Positions 1 through 9,849 of a stretch of 64,000 bases of DNA are shown in pieces. The first letter of the stretch is position 1. Every line of letters starts with the position of its first letter. The DNA comes from Hermatobates lingyangjiaoensis (lineage: Eukaryota > Arthropoda > Insecta > Hemiptera > Hermatobatidae). The notes beneath the pieces are model-generated. The model was not told where the DNA came from, did not search any database, and saw only the letters and a list, made by a program, of their open reading frames with translations. The position numbers were made by a program, and so were the translations under genes. The stretch spans positions 4,623,001-4,687,000 of the forward strand of contig JAPFBL010001617.1 in assembly GCA_026182355.1 (NCBI GenBank), written 5' to 3'.

Positions 1-885
1 TTGGCATAAATATGGGTATGTTTCATTTACACCAAGAGATATTCAACCTAATCCTAAACATTTAATTATTTATATTCGGAAATAGAGATCATACGCGAAC
101 CTTAAAGAATGTTATAAGTAAAGACTTAATAGCATATGGATATCTCAGTAATATTTAATCCACACGCCACCGATTGGGCTTAAAAAATTTATATATTTGA
201 TTCACTGATTCAATATAACTAAACATTATTTTAATAGAACTACTTAACATTTGTTATTGATGGAATCCAATGAATGTCTAACAATATTTAATACAACGAT
301 CAATAACTAACTTTTTTTTAATCATGAATTGTAACGTCGATGTATTTTATGCAAATATAAATGTTAAACTCATAGAGCGTTCAACACTATATATGTAACA
401 CTCAGACAACAATCAGTTAATTTTGGCTGACTCACAATGTTTATACAGAAGACGTAGGTACTGAACTGTTAATAATTATTTTTTTAGAAATTTTAAAGAT
501 TTAGTTAAATTATTTGAATTATCAATTAAAGTTAGTAATTATTTTATTTGCGCCATATAATTGTAGGCTGCCGCCATTAGTTGTCACAAATAATTCATAA
601 ATAAGAGTATCTTTCACCGAACAAGTTATCCATAAATCATATGCCGTTGGGCATATTGGACAATCACGCTTGCTCGTGATTCCTATGCGGCACTGATACC
701 TTGGTATATATACTATCACAGCCAAGGATGAGGTACTGTAAAGAATGACACAAACTCAAGTCTAGACAGATCCTAACACTTTTCCACTTTTATGAGACCG
801 CAGTAGGGTTTACTCCCATAAGAAAATGTGTGATGAGACTCATGAGGTATAGTAATTCCATATATTGCATCTGGCCTGGAATATA
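1..885. other. A+T-rich intergenic DNA
   Basis: No recognisable gene or repeat end was seen. A 67-codon open frame on the minus strand (522-725) shows no familiar motif and is probably chance. Confidence 0.5.
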
Positions 886-887
886 TA

Positions 888-931
888 TCTATCTCTCTAT
901 CTATAAATCTAACTATCTATCTATCTATCTA

Positions 932-986
<55 letters not shown>
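888..986. repeat. (CTAT)n/(AT)n microsatellite
   Basis: About six CTAT units (around 913-936) run into an uninterrupted AT dinucleotide tract to about 986. It lies just before a SINE copy. Confidence 0.95.
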
Positions 987-989
<3 letters not shown>

Positions 990-1020
990 AAAGTTACAAC
1001 TAGAAAACTCAAAAAAAAGA

Positions 1021-1252
1021 GTAGGTTAGGTTAGGTTGCAGTGGTAGTCCCACAAGGGAACACACGTGGGCCGAGCATTGGCCCTTTGTGATACCATTCA
1101 ATGCAGATTGATTCTACAGTGGGAGTCCTGAATTTTGTCTAACTCAAGTGTATTTAGAATAGGAATCTTTAAAGAGTACTTGACATCGTATAGACTTGGG
1201 ACCGACGGTTTAACGTCCTTCTCCGAGGGACAACATGCTCAAGATTTATTTT
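1021..1252 (-). mobile_element. SINE copy 1 (tRNA-derived family), head-truncated
   Basis: The body matches the copies at 31052-31372, 39180-39455 and 50050-50190, including the shared block around 1120-1235 (GGGAGTCCTGAATTTTG and the CTTTAAAGAGTACTTGACATC segment). The element reads on the minus strand. Its 3' end carries three TTAGG-type units (1022-1037) instead of the poly(A) seen in copy 2. The tRNA-like head is missing on the high-coordinate side. No open frame is expected in a SINE and none was seen. Confidence 0.75.
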
Positions 1253-1504
1253 GTCACAAGTAAACTCAGCCACCATAAGACATATCAAGCTGAAACTTTT
1301 ACACTAGATTTGTGTATGTCTAACTTAAAATATAGGCTCTGAATAGATTGATAATTCAGTGTAGAAGCGAAGTTATGGGGCTTTAAGCTGTATTTTGCTA
1401 ACTTCACAAACAAGTTTGTTTTGAAAATACACAGGTGTGGCAAGTAGGTATTGTTAGTTGATTTTAATTTCATTTGATCATAAGAATATAATATTTATTT
1501 GACA

Positions 1505-2195
1505 TCATTAAAAAGGTGCTTCCCAGAGTTGAGGCTGTACTATCTATTCACAATAAATAATTTTGTGAACGAGCAATTCTCAACCCTTAATATGAACAGG
1601 CAGGAAAAATCAACAAAACAAATTCTTATGCTATATCAAGCCGAGGAAAGAACTTACAAGTCAGTAAAGAGTGATTAGTGATGAAGAAGCAGTTTATTAT
1701 CCAACTGAATTTTTTGAATCTGAATTTCTTTCTCCTGGACTGCCTGCTCTTGAGTAAAAACTTAAAGTAGGAAGACCAATCATGCTGCAATTTAGTAGCA
1801 GTAACAAATTTAATGTTACGAAACATGAGTGCCCCAAAACCGTGCAACAGGACACGACTCTGATTTCGTGGTCTGCACAGATATGCCATAGAGGCGGACA
1901 TCATGACGGGGTGTGGATTGGGGAGTCAGTGTGTATACCACGCATACTATTGATTCCGAACCACTATCTGTTTCCGTTGAAACGATTGCAAAGTCCTGTG
2001 AGGGTCTATTTTGCTATGACGTTAACGAAGTCGCAAGGGGAAACTTTATCTAACATTGAAGTTAGTGAGACCAAGTTTTTTTCACATCGTAAACTGTAGT
2101 TTACTTGCTCAAGAGTCAGAGGTTCCAACTGTTTGTTCTTCCATGAACCTGAAGGACAGACAGCTAATGTAGTGTATACAGAGGCATTTGTTTAA
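1505..2195 (+). pseudogene. Helitron Rep/helicase C-terminal fragment (PIF1-like helicase)
   Basis: Frame-broken translation retains the end of a Helitron PIF1-family helicase. The landmarks in order are an EEAVYYPTEF segment (about 1685), a LKVGRPIML-like segment (about 1765), a stretch resembling 'IPRILLIPNHYLFPLKRLQ' (1935-1995), the motif VI region 'RVYFAMTLTKSQGETLSN' (about 2000-2055), and a tail resembling CSRV...FF.EPEGQTANVVY (about 2107-2175). Such helicases unwind DNA during rolling-circle transposition. At least two frame changes (near 1790-1850 and 2085-2105) and internal stops show it is dead. The N-terminal Rep domain and most of the helicase are absent. It reads toward the element's 3' terminus at 2304, as expected. 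Confidence 0.85.
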
Positions 2196-2197
2196 CA

Positions 2198-2304
2198 CTG
2201 TACTAATAACGGTATTATCGACTATTCTATAATTTCTAATGGCATTTTGGAGTACCAAGTATAATAGAATTTTTGATTCCGTCAAAGACGGATACGATTG
2301 CTAG
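2198..2304 (+). mobile_element. Helitron 3' terminus: hairpin plus CTAG end
   Basis: A stem TCCGTC (2278-2283), loop AAA, GACGGA (2287-2292) is followed 8 nt later by CTAG (2301-2304), and the next base is T. Helitron 3' ends are known to have a short hairpin about 10 nt before a CTRR terminus and to insert between A and T, so the end lies at 2304/2305. It directly follows the helicase fragment in the same orientation. Confidence 0.85.
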
Positions 2305-2305
2305 T

Positions 2306-3750
2306 ATAACATATATAAATATGTATATATATAAAAAAGCTCCATTTTTAGCAATTGCTATTAACAAACTTACACTTTCTAACTCCGCTAATTGAAAAAA
2401 AGACGTTCAACTTAATTATATATTATGATATCTATAACTGAACAAACCATGAATGAAGTAGACCAAAGATATTAATTAAGCTATCAAGCAATGATAAACA
2501 TATATCATCCTCACCTTAAAGACAATAAATTATTTTACATTTTTTGAACACCTAAAACGATTACAATACTCCTAAGCACGACCAAAAACTACAACCAATT
2601 CCAGCTTGAAAATCTTAAAGGACTAGAGGTATCGCTTGGAGAAAAATTAATTTTGAACTTCTTGGAATAGAATACCTACAGTCAATGACACCTGTAAATA
2701 CCAAAATTAAAACCAATTACAATTCAGTTAATTTTTCTCTTCAGCTACACTATCGTCTTCTGTAAAGGACAATATCCAAATTTTATTCAGTTGGATTATG
2801 TTTAGTATACAAATATTCCTGACAAATATAGTGAACAAAGGTATAAACTTTAACTGAATCTAGTGTAAACATAAAACCCAATATAACATTGACACGTATT
2901 TACCCAATTCCCATCATCCCCTTGGCCTATGGAGTTGTAAACCGCGATGACCAGGAGAGGCACTACAACATTGTAACAAATCCAGTGCTCTCTGGAGTGC
3001 ATTGCACTAACATACCACTTTTTAATCAATACTTATTATTTCTAGGTAAATAATTTGTGCATAATGTAATTCCCTCATCGTAATTGTATTACAATTCACT
3101 GCTATATTGCATAGTGTTTAAATGCATTTCTATATACGTTACAACTCTGCAAGTTTAGCCCTTTCATTACTTTTGGAGAGTTTAACTGAATTATTTTTTT
3201 TTCACTCTTGAACAACACAAATTTTTTTTAATAGTTCATGAGAGAAGGACAAAAGCAAGTTGGACAATAAAGGCCATAAATGGCATTTTTAATATGAATT
3301 CCGCAGCCGACACCCATTTATTGAAGCAAAGTTTGAAGAATAGCTCTATACGTTCGAATCACCATTTGTTATAAAAGATTATATAACATATATGAATATT
3401 TATAACCGTTACTCTTCATTAAAGCTTTGAAAAAGTGATAATATACACCATAGTAAATGTGATATTTACAATAATGGAGAATATTTTATTGATAAACTGG
3501 AACATTGTTAGATCTTATTAAGAATTTAGAAGAAACAAAAATTGTTCTTAGCAATAATAGTATGATCAGTTATGTCGAGTAGGTCAAGTAGACTTTACTG
3601 TAAGTTAACTATTCTCAAAACTTATTAAAGATTTATTCATTAGGTGAACTAGTAATTTTATACCCATGACAAATAAATTCCAAAGAATCGCTGAGAATAC
3701 CAAAATATTATCTAAAATGTTGGACTCACAAAATTAAAACGTAACAACAT
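2306..3750. other. A+T-rich intergenic DNA
   Basis: No gene or recognisable element. A slightly G+C-richer patch at 2925-3005 shows no motif I recognise. Confidence 0.5.
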
Positions 3751-3754
3751 GGAC

Positions 3755-3966
3755 ATCATGAATCTGATGATGAACTATGTTTAGGCCGAAAGCTTGTTTT
3801 GTTAAAGTGGTAATGTTATTAGAGTGTGTTAAAGTGTTTTATAAAGTTTCTTAATGTCCTTTGAACAACTCATTTGGGAGTTACCTAACCCTAGCCGTAG
3901 GATTGTCAGGAGACTAGAACACCTGAGTTTGAAGGTCGTGAATGCCGAAGCTGCGGTACGTTTTAA
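3755..3966 (+). mobile_element. PLE 5' fragment: ribozyme-like core plus start of ORF
   Basis: A CTGATGA...GAAAG core (3764-3792) is followed by an ATG at 3854 opening MSFEQLIWELPNPSRR...VVNAEAAVRF. This matches the frame opening at 9993 (MSFANLLWKLPESHRK...LVNAEAAAYF) residue for residue at many positions. The similarity then stops and the frame runs into (TA)n at 3966. I read it as the 5' end of a Penelope-like element (terminal repeat plus protein N-terminus) with everything downstream lost. The spacing from core to ATG is similar in the two copies (about 60 versus 110 nt). Confidence 0.65.
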
Positions 3967-4018
3967 ATATATATATATATATATGAACTACATTGACATA
4001 AAGAACACACAGAAATGA
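3966..4018 (-). mobile_element. (TA)n plus PLE 3'-end-like scrap
   Basis: A 19-nt TA tract is followed by sequence resembling the terminal tail at 5240-5275 of PLE-A copy 1 (tract, then a CATTGACATAAAG-like segment). It is short and divergent. Confidence 0.4.
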
Positions 4019-4182
4019 AACAGAAACTTACTAATATATATATTATTATATACCTTCCTTAGGTACGTATACGAAATTAAATTACATAAAAATAATATCA
4101 ATTTATTAAATATGCCCATTCAAACAAAGTAATATTTATTGAAGAAAATATGGGGTAAATTTAATAGAAAGGTGCAAATATG

Positions 4183-4330
4183 TTGAGTGGGGTGTGGAAA
4201 ACAAGGGTGAGGATGTTGGAGGGAGGCGAAGTGGGAGGTGACCATGGCAACGGCGCCGAGGACGTCAACCCCGCCGCACCGGCCGACAGTCGGACCCAAC
4301 CTCTGCCAATATGCACCTGTAACTGTTCTT
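4183..4330. other. G+C-rich, CpG-dense islet
   Basis: G-rich first half, C-rich second half. About nine CpG occur in the 60 bases 4240-4300, a striking contrast with the flanks. A 64-codon frame on + (4180-4374) and a 76-codon frame on - (4120-4350) both cross it. Neither shows a domain I recognise; an exon or a small unmethylated island is possible. Confidence 0.5.
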
Positions 4331-4379
4331 GCTTCAACTACAGTCGCCACAACTTGAGCTCAGGAAATCACTGAGCATT

Positions 4380-5010
4380 GCATAAATATTATAAAGGACA
4401 AGAATAAAGCTGAGTAATTGTATTCTCACCACTGTTAAAAATAAGCTACATCCATCTGGCTTCCAAGCAATATCTTTTATGGATAAATCAGGCAGTGCAC
4501 TCCAGAATGTTGAACTATTAACCGATATTGAATTGAACCAATGCCATTTGAATACCAGAAAAATCGGAGCAGAACAAAAAACACATCTCGTAATTCAATA
4601 CTGCAATTCTTAAAAACAGATGTTTACATATATTTAATATTTTTATCAAATTTAAATTCACTGTTCTTATACTTATTTTCTAAGAGCATATATTAAAAGA
4701 CGATCAAATAGTAAAAACTGAGAGAGGAAGAGAAAAATCAATTGATCATTATTGTCTGAAATGACTAACCTTTACAATACCATAAGGATACTATTCACAA
4801 TTTTCTAATTGCTTTGGCATGTTTTATGGTAAAAATTTTTTATTGCAACTTTTAGATTTCATTATTAACTATTTGTTAGAACTTTTATTCCAGTTTCTAT
4901 TATTGGGATAAATTTGATTTATAAAAAGAAATAAAAAAATAATCCTACTGAATTCCTTAAATCGAAAATTTAGAAGAACCAAAAGTAGATTTTGTAGAAA
5001 AACAACAATC
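4380..5010. other. A+T-rich intergenic DNA
   Basis: No gene, repeat end or RNA recognised. Confidence 0.5.
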
Positions 5011-5035
5011 TTTGGAACTTAAAACCAAGTTACGA

Positions 5036-5245
5036 TATATATATATATATTTGTGTAATTGGGGAGCATATATATATATATATATATATATTGGGGCACT
5101 ACTGTTTTCCTGTCTATTTACGTTATATTACGTTATATTACGTTATAAATATAACGTAAGTAGACAGGAAAACAGTAGTGCCTTATTCTTGCATATATAA
5201 AAAAAAAAAAAAAAAAACAATATATATATATATATATATATACTT
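5036..5245. repeat. (TA)n tracts flanking a PLE endonuclease scrap
   Basis: TA tracts at about 5036-5050, 5068-5090 and 5221-5242, plus an A-run at 5200-5217, surround the inverted repeat at 5095-5182. Confidence 0.85.
5095..5182 (+). repeat. 33-bp inverted repeat made from PLE-D GIY-YIG coding DNA
   Basis: The arms 5095-5127 and 5150-5182 are complementary with one mismatch. The 22-nt loop contains repeated TTATATTACG units. On the + strand, 5147-5200 translates as VSRQENSSALFLHI, the same peptide region (VxxRQVKSGALFLHI) encoded on the minus strand of PLE-D at about 43680-43730. So a piece of GIY-YIG endonuclease coding sequence has been duplicated in inverted form. Confidence 0.75.
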
Positions 5246-6955
5246 CAATGTACATAAAGATACATAGAGAAATTAAAAACCCAAACTTACAGTCTCTAAT
5301 TTTCGGTTGCACCGTCCTTCAGGGGAGATAAGAGAGGGAAACCAAGCGCACTGGTACAGAGACGGTTGGAGACCAACAATGTTGTCACATACGCGCCCGG
5401 TCATAGAGAATAAGGTAGACAAGAATCAATTTAAATTAAAATAGGAATATGAAGAATAATAGTGAATACAAAAACAAATAAAATAAAAAAAAAATAAAAA
5501 CTGAGGGATGAATAGAAGAAATGATACATAAATAAATAAAAATTAAAAATTATGGACTAAGCTTTAATAAAAATATAGAAAAAAAACTTAAAATAAATTA
5601 AATAAATGAAAAATATATAAGATGAAAGCATAAAAACTAGATGCACAGACAAGAAACTAATACAATGAAGCATTATCTCTTAAGATTAAGGCCAGGTGCA
5701 CTGTGCGCATTGAGCAACCAAATATGGGCTTCTTCGGTGGCTCGGAGGGTGAGGTTTTTGCAGTCAGAGGGGATTTGTCGCAGAATCTGTAACGTGTAGC
5801 ACTCATTAAAGGGAAGTCGGTGGCTATTAGCGTGTATGGCGATGGGAAGATGGGAATGGTTGTTGACTGAAGCTCTGTGATTGTTCATACGGAGACTAAG
5901 CTTGGTGGATGCTTGACCTACGTAGAACGAATCACACTTGGTACACTCCAAACGGTACACACAGTTCTTGGAGGTACACGAGCAGTCAATCGGAAGAGGA
6001 TAGTGTGTGTTATGGGAGGGAGCTGTGAAGTGTGGTTGGGGGTTGATAATCGGACAGGTGAGGCAACCTCGACGTCCGCACAGTTTCGCTCCCGATGGCA
6101 AATAGTTAGCCCTCGTGGAGGTTAGATTTCTGTGGGAGAGAAAATTGCCAAGGTTGGGAGGGCGTCTGTAGGATAGGCGAGGGGGATTAGGAAAGGTACT
6201 GGAGGTGGCAGGGGAAGAGGATAAAATCGAAAAAAGTTCTTTAATAATCGTACCCAATTTATGGATACCTGGGAAGTAGGTTGTGATGAGGTAGGGAGAC
6301 CCAGAGGGAGAGGAAGAGGAGGCCGATGCAGGATTGTGTGGTATCGTCGCTGGTAGCAGTCTTCTAGTCAGGAAGGGAAAGGGTAACCTCGCTCTACAAA
6401 TTTGCTTTTCAGGCTATTGAGATGGCGCTGTTTGTCTTGCAATCTATTGCAGATACGTGAATACAGATGGAGAGGGATCTCAGACTGGACTTCTTAATAT
6501 GAGGAGGGTGGCAACTGTTGAAATGTAAATACAAATGGGGATTAGAGGGTTTAGAATGGATGGAAGTTATAAGGGAACTATTGTTGACAGTGATGTTGAC
6601 ATCAAGGAATGTAATGGAACTGTTGGAGATGGTATGAGTAAAGGAGACAGAGGAGCAGAAAGATTTGAAGTTGTCGATGAAGACTTCCAACTCAGAAATG
6701 CCATGGGTCCAGATGAAAAAGATGTCATCAATGAATCGGGTGTAGAGTGAGGGGAGAAGATGATAGGATTGAAAGAAGCTATTTTCAAGGTTGGCCATGA
6801 ACAAATTGGCAAAGGAGGGACCCATTCTGGTACCCATCGCAGTTCCTTTGATTTTCAGGTAGAAGTCTTCGTCGAACTTGAAAGTATTGTGCTTAAGGAC
6901 GAAGGAGGCTAAAGTGATAACGAAGTTAGTGGATGATGAGTGAGGGAGAGGTAAG
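5245..6955 (-). mobile_element. Penelope-like retroelement PLE-A, copy 1 (5'-truncated)
   Basis: Reads right to left: the C-terminal part of a reverse transcriptase, a linker, a GIY-YIG endonuclease, an A+T-rich 3' UTR (5245-5670), a CTGAAGG...GAAAA ribozyme-like core (5300-5322) and a TA tract. RT before a C-terminal GIY-YIG domain defines PLEs of the Penelope/Neptune type. The first half of the protein (N-terminal region and RT motifs before the catalytic FIDD) is missing, consistent with 5' truncation. Copy 2 begins head to head just to the right, at about 6960. Confidence 0.85.
5673..6950 (-). pseudogene. PLE-A RT/GIY-YIG polyprotein, C-terminal part
   Basis: The RT segment (6950 to about 6480) contains ASFVLKHNTF, KGTAMGTRMGPSFANLFM and the catalytic motif TRFIDDIFF (FIDD, motif C). 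A frame change near 6456-6480 leads into RICNRLQDKQRHLNSLKSK, and another near 6365-6385 leads into FLTRRLLPATIPHN. The endonuclease frame (from about 6380 down to 5673) has CGRRGCLTC (a Cys cluster), then CSCTSKNCVYRLECTKCDSF and FYVGQAS (the GIY-YIG module), then HANSHRLPF, and ends with HSAPGLNLKR and a stop. RT copies element RNA at a nick made by the endonuclease. Apart from the two frameshifts it is well preserved, so it is probably a fairly young insertion. Confidence 0.85.
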
Positions 6956-6959
6956 TTTG

Positions 6960-7080
6960 GTTTTTAGAGACTTTAAGTTTGTGTTTTTAATTTCTCTATG
7001 TTTCTTTATGTACATTGAAGTGTATTTGTCCATTTCGGATAGTAGTTTCATCGAAAAAGTGTATATCTATATATATATTC
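6960..7080 (+). mobile_element. PLE-A terminal-repeat-like fragment (+), between the head-to-head copies
   Basis: 6965-7022 closely matches the reverse complement of the extreme 3' tail of copy 1 (5235-5295), sharing the TTTTTAATTTCTCTATGT and TACATTGAAGTRTAT segments. A short TA tract follows (7062-7078). It would be a left terminal repeat of copy 2, as in PLE pseudo-LTR tandems. Confidence 0.6.
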
Positions 7081-7139
7081 ACTTGATAAACGGAAAGACG
7101 ATTCAAACAGGACACAATAAATTTAGAGTCTCTACGACA

Positions 7140-8421
7140 TTTCCTCACTTCCAGACCTCCCCCTCATTTACCCTCGACTGACTTTGTAATATCCCTGACT
7201 GACTTTGTTCTCAAACATAATGCCTTCCACTTCAAAGAAGACTTCTATCTTCAAGTCAAAGGAACTGCCATGGGCACCAAAATGGCTCCCTCTTTCGCCA
7301 ATCTTTTTATGGCACACCTAGAAAATAGTTTCCTTCACTCTTACCACTTGCTCCCCTTATTTTATACCCGTTTTATTGACGACATATTTTTCACCTGGCT
7401 CCACGGCAGTTCCGAACTTGACTCCTTCATACAAGATTTTATAACTTTCTGCAATTCTGTCTCCTTCACTCACAACGTTTCAGCCACTCTATTACTTTTC
7501 TCGATGTCGACATTACACTACAGTCCTCATTACCTCTGTCCACTCTAAACCCTCAAACACACATCAGTACCTTCACTTTGATAGTTGCCACCCTCCCAAC
7601 ATTAAGAAATCTATCCCCAGATCCTTATCCATCCGTATCCACCGTATACGACTCCAACGTATGTAAACGACTCCAACAGAAAAACCTGCATCTCAACTCC
7701 CTCAGACAAAGTTCTTGGAGCGTGGTTATCCTCCGTCTTACTAGAAAAAAGAATTGATCCCTGCTAACCTCCCAACCCTCCTTCCCTTTTTCCTTCCCCT
7801 ATGAATGAGTCTCCCTTCCTTGTAACTACTTTCTTCCCTGGCGTCCATAAAATTAACCGTATCCTGAAGATCTGTTCCCCAACCTATCCTCTTCTTCTTC
7901 CACATCAGCCATCTTCCCCATTCAACCCCGTCTCTCCTACAGACGCCCCCCTAACCTAGGCAACCTCTTCTCTCACAGGAACTTGATGTCCAGGAGCGTC
8001 AATCACCCGTCTGTGGGTGCTAAGAGTTGCGAACGACTGGGGTGCCTGACTTGTCCGCTTCTCAGCCACCTTCCGTCTTCCTGTAACCAGCCCTTCCCTG
8101 TTGCTAAGTATTGCTCTTGTACATCCAAAAACTGTGTATATAAATTGGATTGTACTCGTTGTGATGCGTTCTATGTAGGACTCTGTATGAACGGTCAGCC
8201 TCCGTATGAACGGTCATACAGCATCCGTTAACAACCTTTCCGATTTACCTGTTACCATCCACGCCAACTCCCATGGCCTACCTTTTAATGATTGCTACAG
8301 TGTGCAGATTCTGCGACAGATCCCCCCTGTTGACAATACCGTAACCCTTAGAGCCTCTGAAGAGGCACACATCTGGTTACTCAGGGCTTGCAGTGCACCT
8401 GGACTAAACCTTAAAAGATAA
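7140..8421 (+). pseudogene. PLE-A copy 2 RT/GIY-YIG polyprotein, C-terminal part
   Basis: An open frame from about 7150 holds DFVLKHNAFHF, KGTAMGTKMAPSFANLFM and TRFIDDIFFTW (RT motif C, around 7370-7400). The frame breaks near 7490 and continues in another frame as FLDVDITLQSS. The endonuclease starts near 7983 with CERLGCLTC, CSCTSKNCVYKLDCTRCDAF and FYVGL. A short duplication of TATGAACGGTCA (8187-8216) breaks the frame inside GIY-YIG, and the rest (8206-8421) reads NNLSDLPVTIHANSHGLPF to PGLNLKR. It is truncated at about the same RT position as copy 1 but is clearly a different copy. Confidence 0.85.
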
Positions 8422-8959
8422 TTTTTTTTTTACATTTTATTTAATATATAGTTATCTTTTATATTTTTTTCTCTTTTTTTTCCTCTCCTTCTTCTTATAT
8501 TTTTCTGTATTTATTTATTTATTTTTTTTATAAATAAATTTTTTACTTTTTATTCCTTACTTCCAGTTTGATCTATATATTATATATTATATTTTATTTT
8601 TTGAGACACTCATTCTTAACTAGTTTCCCTTTTACATCTTTTTATCTAACTTTACCTTTTATAGATTATTGCAGATATATTTGTTGCTTTTTTTTTTCTT
8701 ACAATTCCTTCTGAATCATTTATAGTTTCCCAACTTGTATTGCTTATCTGTATTTCTGTTTATACTTTGTCTCAATTCTATTACTTCAAGACCGGGCAAG
8801 GGTAGCAGCACTGGCGATTGCCGTGTCGGTTACTAGCTGTTGCGTCTACAACGTGATTGGTCTCCCTTTCTCTTTTCTCCTGAAGACGGATTACCCGAAA
8901 ATTTGAGTTTGTAAGTGTGTTTCTTTTACTTTTTGTGCCACCTATCTTCAATTTTGAAC

Positions 8960-8965
<6 letters not shown>
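8422..8965 (+). mobile_element. PLE-A copy 2 3' UTR and ribozyme-like end
   Basis: A pyrimidine-rich, T-run-rich untranslated region leads to CTGAAGACGGATTACCCGAAAA (8880-8901), a core with a GG/CC stem. The segment after it (8901-8930) matches 44956-44985 downstream of a second such core. The element ends at a TA tract (8966-9004). Confidence 0.65.
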
Positions 8966-9003
<38 letters not shown>

Positions 9004-9004
9004 T
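8966..9004. repeat. (TA)n between two PLE 3' ends
   Basis: TA dinucleotide tract separating PLE-A copy 2 from the PLE-B 3' end. Confidence 0.9.
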
Positions 9005-9455
9005 ACTGTTTCCGTGTACAAGTCCTGAAGCAGATTGATGAGACTAATTCGAAAGTCACTCTGAGAGCTTCAGAAGAAGCACTTATTAGTCTTCTGGGCG
9101 GTAGATCTGCTCCTGGGCTTAACCTCAATCGTTGACTATTCCTTCATATATTTTTTAATTTAATTTAATTATTTATTTATTTATTTTTCTAGAAGTTGCT
9201 ATTAGCTTTTAATTTTATTTTAGTTAAATGTTTTCATTCATTTAATTTTTATTTGACTTTTATTTCTCTATCTTCCTTGTCTCCCTTTCCTCTGAAAGTT
9301 GTCTACACTGTTTGAGTGCTTCAGTTTGAAGGCCAAGCCAGTCGTTATCAGCCTTTGGAGCGATTCACATCTATTCCTGACGACGACATCGAAATATAGT
9401 AGTCAGTTCAGTGATTTCTTTTCTGTGTGTTCTTTTGAAAATTCTAGTTTTTATC
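9005..9455 (+). mobile_element. PLE-B 3' end with endonuclease C-terminus
   Basis: 9013-9135 encodes FRVQVLKQIDETNSKVTLRA, then SEEALISLLGGRSAPGLNLNR and a stop, homologous to the last 40 residues of PLE-A. The untranslated tail carries CTGACGACGACATCGAAAT (9377-9395). The whole block is repeated in inverse orientation at 44407-44822 at high identity. Everything upstream of the endonuclease end is missing. Confidence 0.8.
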
Positions 9456-9628
9456 TATATATATAATTTTAGAATTTTTGAATATCCTCCGCCTTGGCTG
9501 TTAATACTAGGTTGCTTTTCGAGGATCAAGATAGCTTCCAAAATTTGCAATCTGGTGTGGTCGTGTTCTATATATATAATGATAATATTGATAATAATAA
9601 ATATGATAATGATAATATATAAATAATG

Positions 9629-9679
<51 letters not shown>

Positions 9680-9770
9680 AAAATAAGCAGTAGCTTCTGC
9701 ATTGACCAATTTCTTGTTGACACTCTCTAGTTTTCTTATCACTTTGCGGGGAGACTCTAAAGCACAGGTG
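9455..9770 (-). pseudogene. Chimeric PLE frame: N-terminus, (IY)n microsatellite, endonuclease C-terminus
   Basis: On the minus strand 9768-9676 encodes ESPRKVIRKLESVNKKLVNAE to AYFNN, the PLE N-terminal segment also seen at 9993-10110. It continues without a stop through a (TA)n tract (about 9675-9565, read as IY repeats) into HDHTRLQILEAILILEK and QPSINSQGGG (about 9570-9480). That last part resembles the end of a GIY-YIG domain, where an LEA.LI...PS.N pattern is usual. The RT and most of the protein are absent. It is almost certainly a deletion product, not a functional gene. The last assignment is by eye. Confidence 0.5.
9565..9675. repeat. (TA)n / ATAATGAT-rich microsatellite
   Basis: Long TA tract (about 9628-9675) preceded by degenerate TAATGATAA units. 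It sits at the joint of the chimeric PLE frame. Confidence 0.9.
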
Positions 9771-9786
9771 TATTTACAAATACACC
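9767..9786. repeat. Short perfect hairpin
   Basis: GGTGTATTT/AAATACACC with a 2-nt loop, at the edge of the minus-strand PLE N-terminal fragment. Confidence 0.7.
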
Positions 9787-9849
9787 CAGTATTTGTGTAG
9801 ACAATAATTTTATTTTAATTTCAGTGCATTAGCCTTAATTAATTTTAGT

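Noticed and set aside
1626..1904. 92-codon minus-strand frame
   Set aside because: It is antisense to the Helitron helicase remnant, which explains the openness.
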